DNA of 64,000 bases, taken from Sinomonas atrocyanea (lineage in GTDB: Bacteria; Actinomycetota; Actinomycetes; Actinomycetales; Micrococcaceae). A model generated the notes under the pieces. That model ran no database searches. It was not told the origin of the DNA and saw only the letters and a program-made list of their open reading frames with translations. Shown here piece by piece: positions 35,595-44,005 of the stretch. Each line of letters begins with the position of its first letter. Position 1 is the stretch's first letter. Location: assembly GCF_030811715.1 (NCBI RefSeq), contig NZ_JAUSRH010000004.1:62001-126000 (forward strand). Reading direction: 5' to 3'. The position numbers were made by a program, and so were the translations under genes.

Positions 35595-35604
35595 ACATGT
35601 ACAA
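35595..35604. promoter_or_regulatory. ACATGTACAA motif (site 1)
   Basis: Reverse complement of site 2 at 35846-35855 (TTGTACATGT). It lies 60 bases upstream of the DUF805 start. The 526-base region 35536-36061 holds no gene. Confidence 0.4.
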
Positions 35605-35845
35605 CCAGATCTCGCGTACAGCCGACGCCATATGAAGGAAGGGGGCGGCCCCGACGACGGGGCCCCGGCCCCGGGCGTCACTCCCAGAGCCCCGGAGCCA
35701 CCGGGTGCGCCCTGGCGGCCCACATCGCCGGGACGTGGAGCCACTCGGAGACCCGGATACCGGGGCAACGGGCGCGCCCCCGGCGCCGATGCCCCGGACG
35801 GGCAGCCTGCCGTCATCCACCCGCCGCATCCCGCACCTTCACTTG

Positions 35846-35855
35846 TTGTACATGT
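35846..35855. promoter_or_regulatory. TTGTACATGT motif (site 2)
   Basis: Opposite in orientation to site 1, in the only AT-rich patch before the XRE-TPR gene, which starts ~205 bases downstream. May be the regulator's own operator. Confidence 0.4.
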
Positions 35856-36061
35856 AAAATTCTTCTAGTCCGGCGGATCCCGGAGGTCGCGGCAGCAGTC
35901 GCGGGAGCCGGGACCCGCGCCCGGAGGCGGATGGCTGTGCGGTGGTCCCCCGGCTCGAGCACCCAGCGGCAGATGCCGGCAGCGGGCTCCGGGGTTTCCG
36001 GCCGGTGTCATACCGTCCGGGGCCGCGTTCCGCCGCCGAATCTGGAAGGGATCTGGTCGAC

Positions 36062-37293
36062 ATGGGAAGCGAGTTCGGCGCCCACCTGCGGTCCGAGCGG
36101 ACCTCCCGCGGGCTCTCGCAGGCCGAGCTGGCCGGACCAGGGTATTCGCCCAGCTACATCTCGCTCCTCGAGACCGGGCGCCGCAGGCCCACTCCCGGGT
36201 GATCGCCGACCTTGCCGGGCGCCTCGGACTCGCTCCGGAGGTCCTCGAAGGCTGGGACCTCGGGGTCGAGCCGGGAGAGGCCGAGTGGGTCCAGTCCGGC
36301 TTGGCTGCACGGCAGGCCTGGGAGCTGCGCGACTATGCCGGCGCCGCCTCCTGCGCAGAGGCCGCCGCCCAGGCGGCGCTGGCCGCGGGCAGGCAGGGCA
36401 TCTGGTGGACGATGGCCTACATGCGGGCCGAATGCCTTATGAAGCAGGGCCAGCTCGCCGAGTGCCGGCGGATCGTCCAGCAGCTCCTCGAGCACCGCAT
36501 CGTCACCGAGTCCGCCGGCCTCGCCGTCCGCGCCCGCCAGATGCTCGCCGCCGTCTGCCACGGCCTCGGGCTGCTCTCCACCGCCGTCGAGCACGCCCGC
36601 GAGGCCGTGCGCCTGGGCGCCCGGCTCCCTGCGGGGGCCACGGTCTACATCGGCGCCCTGCGGGCCCTGATCGCCGCCCTCGCCGAGAGCGGGCGCCTCG
36701 AGGAGGCCTGGGACCACTGCCGCACCCTCGGCCCCCTCGTCGACGAGGAGACCACGCGGCAGCTGTGCGGCGAAGCCGAATGGGTCATCGGCAACGTCGC
36801 CTTCCTGCGCGGAGACCACCAGGAGGGCCTCGGACACCACGAACGCGCCCGGGAGCTCCTCTCCCCCACCGCCGACATCGAGCTCTGGGCCCCGTTCAAC
36901 AAGGCCACCGCCGCCGTCCGCCTCACGGCCGGGATCCTCGGGCCCGAGACCCTCGCCGCAGTCGAACGCGCCGAGCTCGCCCTCTCGATCGTCGGCGGCC
37001 CCCGCAGGGAACATCTCGAGGTCGCCCTCATCCGCGCCCGCTGGCTCCACCTCACTGGCCAGGCCGCCGAGGCGGCCGACAGGCTCAAGACGATCCATGC
37101 GGAGAGGAGCCTGCTGGGCCGCCACACCGCCGGCGAGGTCGCCCTGCTGTACGGGCGCGCGCTCAAGGCACTCGGACGCAACGACGAGGCGGTCGAGCTC
37201 CTCGACACCGCCCTGGCCGACTTCAGCGCCACAGGCCTCCCCCACCGGATAGGCGCAGCCGCCGAAACCACCCCCACCGTCGCCGGCGACTGA
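36062..37293 (+). pseudogene. XRE-TPR regulator split by a frameshift
   Basis: Frame 1 (36062-36202) encodes the HTH: FGAHLRSERTSRGLSQAELA and YSPSYISLLETGRRRPTP, then Gly-stop. Frame 2 (from GTG 36199) continues RVIADLAGRLGLAP-like and then ~340 residues of tetratricopeptide repeats (e.g. QLAECRRIVQQLLEHR, LGRNDEAVELLDTAL). One missing C in the CCCGGGTGA run at ~36196 would restore the single protein seen in actinobacterial XRE-TPR regulators. The halves overlap as GTGA, so separate translation of the TPR part cannot be excluded. Possibilities: a sequencing error, a true mutation, or a natural split. Confidence 0.72.
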
Positions 37294-37376
37294 CCCACGC
37301 CCCGCTGGCCCGCCAGCTCGTCAGGGCATCCCCACCGGCAGGGGCCCTCATTGATCCCGGAACGGCACCCGGTCCG

Positions 37377-37583
37377 TCACACCCCGGCGCCCCCGGTGAG
37401 CTGTGGGCGGAGCCTGGCACGCAGGGCTCGGGCGTCGGTGAGAAGGCGGTGGTTGGTGTGCCAGAGCGTCTCGCCGATCTCGGATCGGGACTCAGCGTCC
37501 CGGACGGTCGCGGTCCGCTCGAGGTCCTCCAGAGGAGGTCGGGCCTGCTCTGCCCCCGGCCGGGTGTGCGCGGGGTTCCTCAC
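37377..37583 (-). CDS. Possible small helical protein
   Basis: From GTG 37583 (AGGAG almost abutting), 68 residues with a charged helical stretch (ESRSEIGETLWHTNHRLLTD) that looks protein-like; the upstream part of the open frame does not. No family recognised. The remainder of 37294-37728 holds nothing I can identify. Confidence 0.3.
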   Translation of the reverse strand: MRNPAHTRPGAEQARPPLEDLERTATVRDAESRSEIGETLWHTNHRLLTDARALRARLRPQLTGGAGV

Positions 37584-37728
37584 GCTCCTGCACGGGCGTA
37601 GCGTTGTGGGGCGTGGCCTGACACAAGATGCTCTGCGGGAGTTCCTGCTGCATCGGGCCACTGCAGCCGAGAAGCGAGCTGCGAGCTATCAGCCGGCGCC
37701 GGTCCGGCTTCCCTGGAGGTTCAGCACC

Positions 37729-38109
37729 ATGTCTTCCGAGCACGACGAGGGTCCCGACAGCCGTACTCCTGACCACCTTTCCTGGCCAGAGGACCGACCT
37801 CGACAGCCCCGCGACGGCCGCCAGAGCATGCCTCGGACGCAGCGCCATCCGATCCCGGTCGAGACAGACCCGGACAGGCAGCAGGACGCCCTGGCATCGG
37901 CCTTCGCGGCGTCAGGACTCACCCTGGGCGAGCTGTGGACCCGCTACCTCGGAGTCGGCGGCAACGCGTACGAGCACCGGCTCGAGTCCTTCCTCGACGG
38001 ACTCACCGGCCTTCCCAGCTTCGAAAGGGACCTGATCGCACAGGCACTCAACGAGAACCTGGATGACCTGGGGCTGCCACGCTCGGTCCCCTACAGCTTC
38101 GCCACCTGA
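37729..38109 (+). CDS. Hypothetical protein, 126 aa
   Basis: ATG 37729 after CTGGAGG. A Pro/Arg/Asp-rich first half is followed by a compact helical block: TLGELWTRYLGVGGNAYEHR, then LESFLDGLTGLPSFERD and IAQALNENLDDLGLPRSVP. The second half resembles small conserved proteins of Arthrobacter-type genomes that I know only as hypothetical. Its first half is low-complexity and may be disordered. No operon partner. Confidence 0.65.
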   Translation: MSSEHDEGPDSRTPDHLSWPEDRPRQPRDGRQSMPRTQRHPIPVETDPDRQQDALASAFAASGLTLGELWTRYLGVGGNAYEHRLESFLDGLTGLPSFERDLIAQALNENLDDLGLPRSVPYSFAT

Positions 38110-38133
38110 GGCGGATCCGGTCGGCTGGCTGCT

Positions 38134-38482
38134 TCAGGCGGCGAGAGGGACCGGAATCGGCGGAGCATACGCGGATCTGTCGCGGAGCATAGCCCACGAG
38201 ACGTTCACGCGGCGGCGGGCCAGGCAGGGGATCGCCTGGATGTGGGTCTTGCCCTCGGTTGCCGGTGATCCTGCCCGAATCCCGCAGGACCGGGGCGGGG
38301 CCGGGGACGGCGCGAGCCGGTCCGCGTTCTCAGACATCCCCAGCGCGCCCCCCGGTCGCGGCGAGGAACTCCGCGGCCAGCAGCCGGCAGAAACCGGGCA
38401 TGCTCGTGATGAGCTCGGTATGCCTGTGCTCGGCGCCCCGCCCGGCGATACAGCCATCGAGGTCGGCGATCTCGTCCTGGAC
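38134..38482 (-). pseudogene. IS110-family transposase relic (C-terminal part)
   Basis: Reading the minus strand in several frames gives IS110 transposase blocks in order: HTELITSMPGF-LLAAEFLAATGG, then DRLA, then PAPVLRDSGRITGN, and finally GKTHIQAIPCLARRRVNVSW and AMLRDRSAY to the stop. Stop codons, frameshifts and a deletion of about 40 residues between the last two blocks show it is dead. Only the helix-hairpin-helix half remains; no ends or target sites can be marked. Confidence 0.78.
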
Positions 38483-38500
38483 CCGGGTGTCCCCTCTCGT

Positions 38501-38917
38501 TCAGAGGCGGATGCGTCCATTGCGCCTGCTGATACGGACCCCTGTCCGCTGGGGCAGCATCCAGCCAAGGACCGCGATGACGATCCCGATGCCGCCCACC
38601 ACAGGATGCATCACCGGTTGGAACACCTGCATCCACAGCAGCTGGACGAGGACCCAGCCCACGAGTCCGAGCCCAGAGAGGACCGCCAAGGGCCGCGCGT
38701 AGCGCCAACGAAGCACCACGGCACCGCCGGCCGCCACCTCCCCTGCACCCGGCAGGAGCATCAACGCGATCCCTGGAACCGTCCAGTCCTGGAAGGGGGT
38801 CTTCTGCAGCCAGTCCTGCTCCAGCTCCATCTGTCCCGTCAGCATCAGCCAGCCACCGGCGATAGCGAAGGATCCGACCACAAACTGGAGGACGGCGAGG
38901 AAGGCCCTGATCTTCAC
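38501..38917 (-). CDS. Small integral membrane protein
   Basis: 138 residues from GTG 38917 with GGGAGGGACC directly upstream. Four hydrophobic segments (AFLAVLQFVVGSFAIAGGWL and others) with a DoxX-like spacing and a short basic C-terminus. I cannot name the family. It abuts the IS110 relic at its 3' end, so the original 3' neighbourhood may have been lost. Confidence 0.65.
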   Translation of the reverse strand: MKIRAFLAVLQFVVGSFAIAGGWLMLTGQMELEQDWLQKTPFQDWTVPGIALMLLPGAGEVAAGGAVVLRWRYARPLAVLSGLGLVGWVLVQLLWMQVFQPVMHPVVGGIGIVIAVLGWMLPQRTGVRISRRNGRIRL

Positions 38918-39379
38918 GGTCCCTCCCAGAAGGGGAGCAAGGAGGACGGATATCCGTTCAGGCTCGCAGCCGCGCCCGCTGACCGGCAGTGCCCATGGTC
39001 CCGACCACCGGCAGGCCCTGTTCCGGCTTCTCAACCCGGGGAGGACGGATTCCCGGGCTGCCTGCCCTCACAGGCACGCCGGACCGGTCGCGTGAGCAGC
39101 CAGAGGCAGGACACCAGGCCGGGCCTGCATCAACAATGGCTCCTGGGGTTCGGGCCCGCGGCTTGGACGAGCCCGAGACCCGACCTGCAACTCCTCGGAG
39201 TTCTGCGCTGCGGACCTGACCGCCCGTCCGCCGCCGGGGCCTTGGCGGCCGTGCGGCCGCAGCGAGCGTAGGGACCCCCTTGGCCGCCGCGGGCCCAGCC
39301 TGTCCTCAGCCGGCGCGCCCTCTCGCCGGCCCGTGCGGGCTGCACCGCGGGCATACTGGGAGAGGGAGGGCCGGATGGG
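38918..39379. other. 462-base stretch without a gene
   Basis: Open frames here are Arg/Pro-rich. It contains GC-rich inverted segments around 39290-39345 but no convincing terminator. It supplies the promoter of the SRPBCC gene. Confidence 0.5.
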
Positions 39380-39919
39380 ATGACTGTGGCCACGACCGAC
39401 TACTCGTTCGTGACGGTGTGGCGCGTCGCCGGGACACGGGAAGAGGCCATCCAGGTTCTGGCGCGTGTTGAGGACCTTCCCCGGTGGTGGCCCTCCGTCT
39501 ACCTCCAGGTCGTGCTCCTCGAGCCCGGTGGCCCCGACGGGCTCGGGCGCCGCGCGGCCCTCTTCACCAAGGGCTGGCTTCCGTACGCCCTGCACTGGGA
39601 CCTCGAAGTGACCGAACCGATCACGCCCGAGGGCTTCGCCATCGCAGCGTCCGGCGACCTCAACGGCACCGGCAGGTGGACCCTCTCCCAGGACGGGCCC
39701 GAGACGGTGATCCGCTACGACCGGGATGTCAGCGTCGGAAAGCCCCTCCTGCGCCGGCTGAGCTGGCTGCTTAAGCCCGCCTTCGCCGCGAACCACCGCT
39801 GGGCGATGGCCCGCGGACACGAGAGCCTCGCCCTTGAACTCAGACGGCGCGGGGCACCGGACCGACGCACCAGGGAAGCGGTCCCGCCCGCGCCGGGACC
39901 CACATTCCGCCGGCGGTAG
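39380..39919 (+). CDS. SRPBCC-family (START/polyketide-cyclase-like) protein
   Basis: 179 residues. The helix-grip fold is indicated by YSFVTVWRVAGTREEAIQVL at the start, DLPRWWPSVYLQV, the central strands ALHWDLEVTEP and the long C-terminal helix HRWAMARGHESLALELRRR. Members bind hydrophobic ligands in a deep pocket; no catalytic role can be assigned. Leader GGGAGGG lies about ten bases before ATG 39380. Its Pro/Arg tail is unconserved-looking. Confidence 0.82.
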   Translation: MTVATTDYSFVTVWRVAGTREEAIQVLARVEDLPRWWPSVYLQVVLLEPGGPDGLGRRAALFTKGWLPYALHWDLEVTEPITPEGFAIAASGDLNGTGRWTLSQDGPETVIRYDRDVSVGKPLLRRLSWLLKPAFAANHRWAMARGHESLALELRRRGAPDRRTREAVPPAPGPTFRRR

Positions 39920-40041
39920 CGAAGACGAGCCCTGACCCGAGGGGGCCGCCACCGACGCGCGCCGCCCAGAGGTCGTGGCGGCCCGATTGAAGCGGTGCAG
40001 CCCGGGTACCAGCGGGTGAACGGGATCAAGGAGACGGGACC

Positions 40042-40233
40042 ATGACGCACGAGCCACTTGAACTGGCCTTCTCCTACTACGGAGCGTCCCAGCAGGACGG
40101 CACCAGCTCCGCCGAGACGGCCGGACGCCTCGAACAGGCCCGGACAGCGGCGCTGCTGGGCATCGCCGAGAGCCTCGCCGGCCTCGCATCAGCACTGGAA
40201 GGACCCGACGGCCTTCCCCCTGCCGGCCCCTGA
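40042..40233 (+). CDS. Small hypothetical protein, 63 aa
   Basis: ATG 40042 with AAGGAGACGG upstream, which is among the best ribosome binding sites in this region. The protein is acidic, with one helix (SAETAGRLEQARTAALLGIA) resembling short actinobacterial proteins that accompany phosphotransferases or Lsr2-type genes. Family not recognised. Confidence 0.55.
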   Translation: MTHEPLELAFSYYGASQQDGTSSAETAGRLEQARTAALLGIAESLAGLASALEGPDGLPPAGP

Positions 40234-40404
40234 CAGCCCTGGCGGGGCCGGTTGCGGCCGTCTGAGTGGATGCGGGGGCGACCGGCCCGAGGATCCCTTT
40301 GACCCGGGGGCCCGCAACGGCTCCCGCGCTGGGCCGCGATGCGTCTGCGCCGCCCGGGCCGGGCGGCCTTCCGGGGCACGGTCCCGGGTGCGACGCTTGG
40401 GGGC

Positions 40405-42984
40405 ATGAACGGCTCTGGTCGTCTGGTCATCGGCCTGCGGGATCCTGCGTGCGCGGATGCGGCCGCAGCGGGAGGGAAGGGCGCCAGGCTCAGCGAGCTC
40501 GGCCGCGGCGGGTTCCCCGTGCCCGACGGCTTCGTCCTCACCACGACCGCGTTCCGCGCCGCGGCCCGGCAGGGACGCCCTGACCGGGATACCCCCTCAG
40601 CCGCTGCTGCCGCGATCCGGGAGGCTCCCGTTCCTCCCGCGGTCGCTGGCGCACTGCTGGACGCGTACCACGCGCTGGGACCGGGACCGGTGGCGGTCCG
40701 CTCGTCGGCCACCGCCGAGGACCTGCCGGAGGCGAGCTTCGCCGGGCAGCACGACACCTACCTCGGGATCGTCGGCGACGACGCGCTCCTCGGTGCCGTC
40801 CGCCGGTGCTGGGCCTCCCTATGGTCGGACCGGGCGGTGGCCTACCGGCAGGCGAACGGGATCGAGGGGCAGAGCATCGCCATGGCCGTTGTCGTGCAGA
40901 AGATGGTCGACGCAGCCGCGGCCGGGGTGCTGTTCACCGCAGATCCCGTCACCGGGACACGGCGGCGCGCCGCGGTCGACGCGGTCCCGGGCCTGGGCGA
41001 GGCCCTGGTGTCGGGAGAGGCCACCCCGGACCACTACGTCCTCGACACGGCGACGGGCTCGGTCCTCCAGTCCCGGCCCGCCGGGAGCACGGCCGTGCTC
41101 ACCGAGCCCGAGCTGGTGGAGCTCGCCGTCCTGGGCGACCGTGTCGAGGGGCTCTTCGGTGCACCGCAGGACATCGAGTTCGCGCTCGACGCCGGGCGTC
41201 GGATCTGGCTCGTGCAGTCGAGGGACATCACCACCCTGTACCCAGTGCCGGCCGGGGCGCCCGACCCCGCGGAAGGGCTGCACGTCTACCTCTCGGCGAA
41301 TGTGATCCAGGGCTACTTCGAACCGATCACTCCCATGGGTGTGCAGTTCTTCCGACTGCTCGGCTCGGGCGTGGCCCGGGCGATCAGCGGGCACGACCCG
41401 GCGGCCCGGGGCCCGGGGCCCGATCCCGCGGCTGGGCCGCGGATGCTGGCCGAAGCGGCGATGCGCCTGCACCTCGACGTCACAGCAGCCCTGCAGGACC
41501 CGATCGGGCGCCGGCTGCTCCAGCTCGTGGCCGGCGTCGCCGAATCCCGCAGCGCAGCCGTGCTCTCCCGCCTGGCGGACGACCCGCGGTTCGGCATCGG
41601 GAACGGCTCCCACCTCGCCTCCCTCCGCCGGATCGCAGGGCCACTGCTGCGGCTGGGAGTGCCGCTCCTCGCCCTGCGCACCTTCCTCGCCCCGGCCTCG
41701 GCACCCAGCCGACTCACACGGGAACTCGAGGCAGTCGTGGGGCCCTTCCTGGTGGCCGACGGCGACGCGGACCGTCATCTCGATGCCGTGGAACGGCTGC
41801 TGCTCGAAGCACCGCCCCGCATGTTCCCGCGGCTCGTGGGCCTCCTCGCCCCGGCGATGCTCTCCCTCGGGCTGGCCGGGCGCCTCCTGCGTGGGCGGGC
41901 GACCCCCGATGAGCTCAGGACGGTGACCCGGGGCGCCCCGAGGAACCCGACGACCGAGATGGATCTGGCCCTCTGGCAGGTCAGCGCGGCCGCCCGCCGC
42001 GACCCGGCAGCCAAGCAGGCGCTGACCGGGCGCACGCCCGGCGAACTCGCCGACGCCTACCGCACCGGGTCGCTCCCGGCCACGCTGCAGTCACAGCTCG
42101 CCCGCTTCCTGACGCACTACGGCTTCCGCTGCATCAGCGAAATAGATATCGGCACGCCGCGCTGGTCCGAGGACCCCACCCACCTCCTGGGCGCCCTGGC
42201 CAACTACGTGCGCCTCGGCGACGAAATGCCCGACCCCGACGCCCAGTTCGCCAGCAGCGCCCGCGAGGCAGACGCCATGGTCGGGGAGCTCCTCGGCCGC
42301 GTGCACGGAGCACGGCGCGCCGCCCTCCGCTTCGCGCTGCGCCGCGTCCGGCTGCTCATCGGCTCGAGGGAAGCACCCAAATTCCACCTCGTCCGCCTCC
42401 TCGCCACCCCGGCCCGCGAGCTCCTGAAGCCCGTGGGGACACAGCTCGCGGAAGACCGCCGGATCACCGACCCCGCCGACGTCTACTTCCTCACGCTCCC
42501 CGAGACCCGCCGCGCCCTCGCCGGGGACGACCTGCGCGCCCTCGTCGCCGAGCGGCGCGCAGCCTTCGAGCGCGAACGGAAGCGGAAGCACATCCCGAGG
42601 GTTCTCCTCTCCGACGGGACCGACGCCGAAGCCACGACCGGTGCCCTCCCCGCCCAGGACCTAACCGGCACGCCCGCCTCACCCGGCGTGGCCACCGGCC
42701 CGGCGCGCGTGATCCTCACTCCCGAGGGGGCCCGCCTCGAACCCGGGGAAATCCTCGTCGCCCCCTCCACCAACCCGGGCTGGACCCCCCTCTTCCTCAC
42801 CGCAGCCGGGCTGGTCATGGAGATGGGCGGAGCCATGTCCCACGGCGCCGTCGTCGCCCGCGAATACGGGATCCCCGCAGCAGTCGGCGTCCCCGGGGCC
42901 ACCGAAAGGATCACCACAGGGACGGTCATCACCGTGGACGGATCCCTCGGCACCGTCACCCTCCACCACACGACGGCCCCGTAG
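40405..42984 (+). CDS. Rifampin-phosphotransferase-like PEP-synthase-fold enzyme
   Basis: 859 residues in three blocks. ~1-310: ATP-grasp domain of PPDK/PEP-synthase type (GGKGARLSELGRGGFPVPDG, VRSSATAEDLPEASFAGQHD, GVLFTADPVTG). ~320-740: a long helical domain as in rifampin phosphotransferase. ~755-859: swivelling phosphohistidine domain with His813 in GGAMSHGAVVAREYGIP. Listeria Rph has 867 residues with its catalytic His at 825, so size and order match. Rph transfers the ATP beta-phosphate to rifampin's C21 hydroxyl. I see no rifamycin-associated element upstream, so the substrate is unproven. ATG 40405 after CTTGGGGG. Ends at a hairpin terminator. Confidence 0.8.
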   Translation: MNGSGRLVIGLRDPACADAAAAGGKGARLSELGRGGFPVPDGFVLTTTAFRAAARQGRPDRDTPSAAAAAIREAPVPPAVAGALLDAYHALGPGPVAVRSSATAEDLPEASFAGQHDTYLGIVGDDALLGAVRRCWASLWSDRAVAYRQANGIEGQSIAMAVVVQKMVDAAAAGVLFTADPVTGTRRRAAVDAVPGLGEALVSGEATPDHYVLDTATGSVLQSRPAGSTAVLTEPELVELAVLGDRVEGLFGAPQDIEFALDAGRRIWLVQSRDITTLYPVPAGAPDPAEGLHVYLSANVIQGYFEPITPMGVQFFRLLGSGVARAISGHDPAARGPGPDPAAGPRMLAEAAMRLHLDVTAALQDPIGRRLLQLVAGVAESRSAAVLSRLADDPRFGIGNGSHLASLRRIAGPLLRLGVPLLALRTFLAPASAPSRLTRELEAVVGPFLVADGDADRHLDAVERLLLEAPPRMFPRLVGLLAPAMLSLGLAGRLLRGRATPDELRTVTRGAPRNPTTEMDLALWQVSAAARRDPAAKQALTGRTPGELADAYRTGSLPATLQSQLARFLTHYGFRCISEIDIGTPRWSEDPTHLLGALANYVRLGDEMPDPDAQFASSAREADAMVGELLGRVHGARRAALRFALRRVRLLIGSREAPKFHLVRLLATPARELLKPVGTQLAEDRRITDPADVYFLTLPETRRALAGDDLRALVAERRAAFERERKRKHIPRVLLSDGTDAEATTGALPAQDLTGTPASPGVATGPARVILTPEGARLEPGEILVAPSTNPGWTPLFLTAAGLVMEMGGAMSHGAVVAREYGIPAAVGVPGATERITTGTVITVDGSLGTVTLHHTTAP

Positions 42985-43011
42985 GCCACAGGCGCAGCGG
43001 CCGCACCCCGC

Positions 43012-43037
43012 CAGAGGCAGGGACCGGCCCTGCTCTG
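43012..43037 (+). terminator. Hairpin after the phosphotransferase-like gene
   Basis: CAGAGGCAGGG pairs with CCCTGCTCTG, with one bulged G and a 5-base loop, 28 bases after the stop codon. Confidence 0.6.
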
Positions 43038-43526
43038 GGCCTGCCTTCAGACAGCCACGGGCCGCTCGATGGGAAGTCCCTCGCCCAGCGCGCAGAGAAA
43101 TACCGTCAGATCGCCGAGCGGGGCACGAGTCAGGGAGCCCTCCACCACCGATTCGCGGTCGGCGACGGATTTCGTCCTCGTCGACGACGAATGGGAGCCA
43201 GCAGAGCCCTTCCAGCGTCTTCGGCGGTCCAGGGATGCGGGTCTCGTGGGCTCCGTTGGTGACGACCCCGACATACCGCCGGACGCCACCCTCGGAGAGG
43301 CAATCGGCTCGACCGAGTCGCTCCCGAGGACGCGCGGCCTCCGGTACGGCGTGCAGGCCGCCGGGCCCGACCACTCCGGTCCGGCGCCGCCGGAGCCCCC
43401 GGGGAAAGGTTCTGGCTGCAGCCCGGTTATCCGCTGCCCGCACCTTGTTGTCACCGCGGCAGGACGCCGTCCGTCTGGACCGGCTGCAATCGGGACCTCG
43501 TCTGGACGCTGAGCGCCGGTACGCCT
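43038..43526. other. 489-base stretch without a supportable gene
   Basis: Contains a ~102-base segment (43210-43311) resembling 31893-31997, sharing the exact 19-mer CGGAGAGGCAATCGGCTCG. On the minus strand both copies read RADCLS and IPG-x-PK-x-L in frame, suggesting the relic of one protein family. No intact gene. Confidence 0.45.
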
Positions 43527-43539
43527 TTGCATTATGCAA
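43527..43539. promoter_or_regulatory. MarR-type operator TTGCATTATGCAA
   Basis: A perfect palindrome ending ten bases before the marR start codon. TTGC-N-GCAA dyads are the usual MarR target, so autoregulation of the marR-clc operon is likely. Confidence 0.72.
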
Positions 43540-43549
43540 TAGTTGTCGT

Positions 43550-44005
43550 ATGGCAAATCCTTCGAAGGGCCACGTCGAGGCCCTCCAACGCGCCACGCGG
43601 GACCTGCTGGCCGTCGCGATGCGCAGCGTGGACGAGGCAACCGACCTGTCCATGCCGCAGATGCGCATGCTCTTCGCGCTCCACGACCACGGGACGGTTC
43701 CCAGCGGGGTGCTCGCGCACGTGCTGGAGGTCTCCGGGTCCTCCGTGACGCGCCTGGCCGACCGGCTCGGCGCGGGAGGCTATGTCCAGCGCACGGATTC
43801 GCCGGGCAACCGCAGCCTCGTCCTGCTCTCCTTGACGCACGCGGGCCGTGAAGCCGTGGAGGCAGTGCTCCGCCGGCGCGAGGAGGAATTCCGTGAGGCC
43901 CTCGCCCGCCTCGACCCCGAGCTGCGGGACCAGCTCGCCGCCGGCCTGGCCGCGCTGCACGAGAACCTCTCGGCGACGTCGCTGAGCCGGGCGGTGGTGG
44001 CGTGA
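43550..44005 (+). CDS. MarR-family transcriptional regulator
   Basis: 151 residues. Winged helix ~30-95: MRMLFALHDHG, LAHVLEVSGSSVTRLADRLG as recognition region, and the wing QRTDSPGNRSLVLLSLT. C-terminal helices form the dimer. No extra RBS: the operator and promoter sit so close that the mRNA is nearly leaderless. The stop overlaps the downstream chloride-channel start (GTGA), so it senses and controls something connected with that transporter, possibly an anion or acid stress. Confidence 0.9.
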   Translation: MANPSKGHVEALQRATRDLLAVAMRSVDEATDLSMPQMRMLFALHDHGTVPSGVLAHVLEVSGSSVTRLADRLGAGGYVQRTDSPGNRSLVLLSLTHAGREAVEAVLRRREEEFREALARLDPELRDQLAAGLAALHENLSATSLSRAVVA

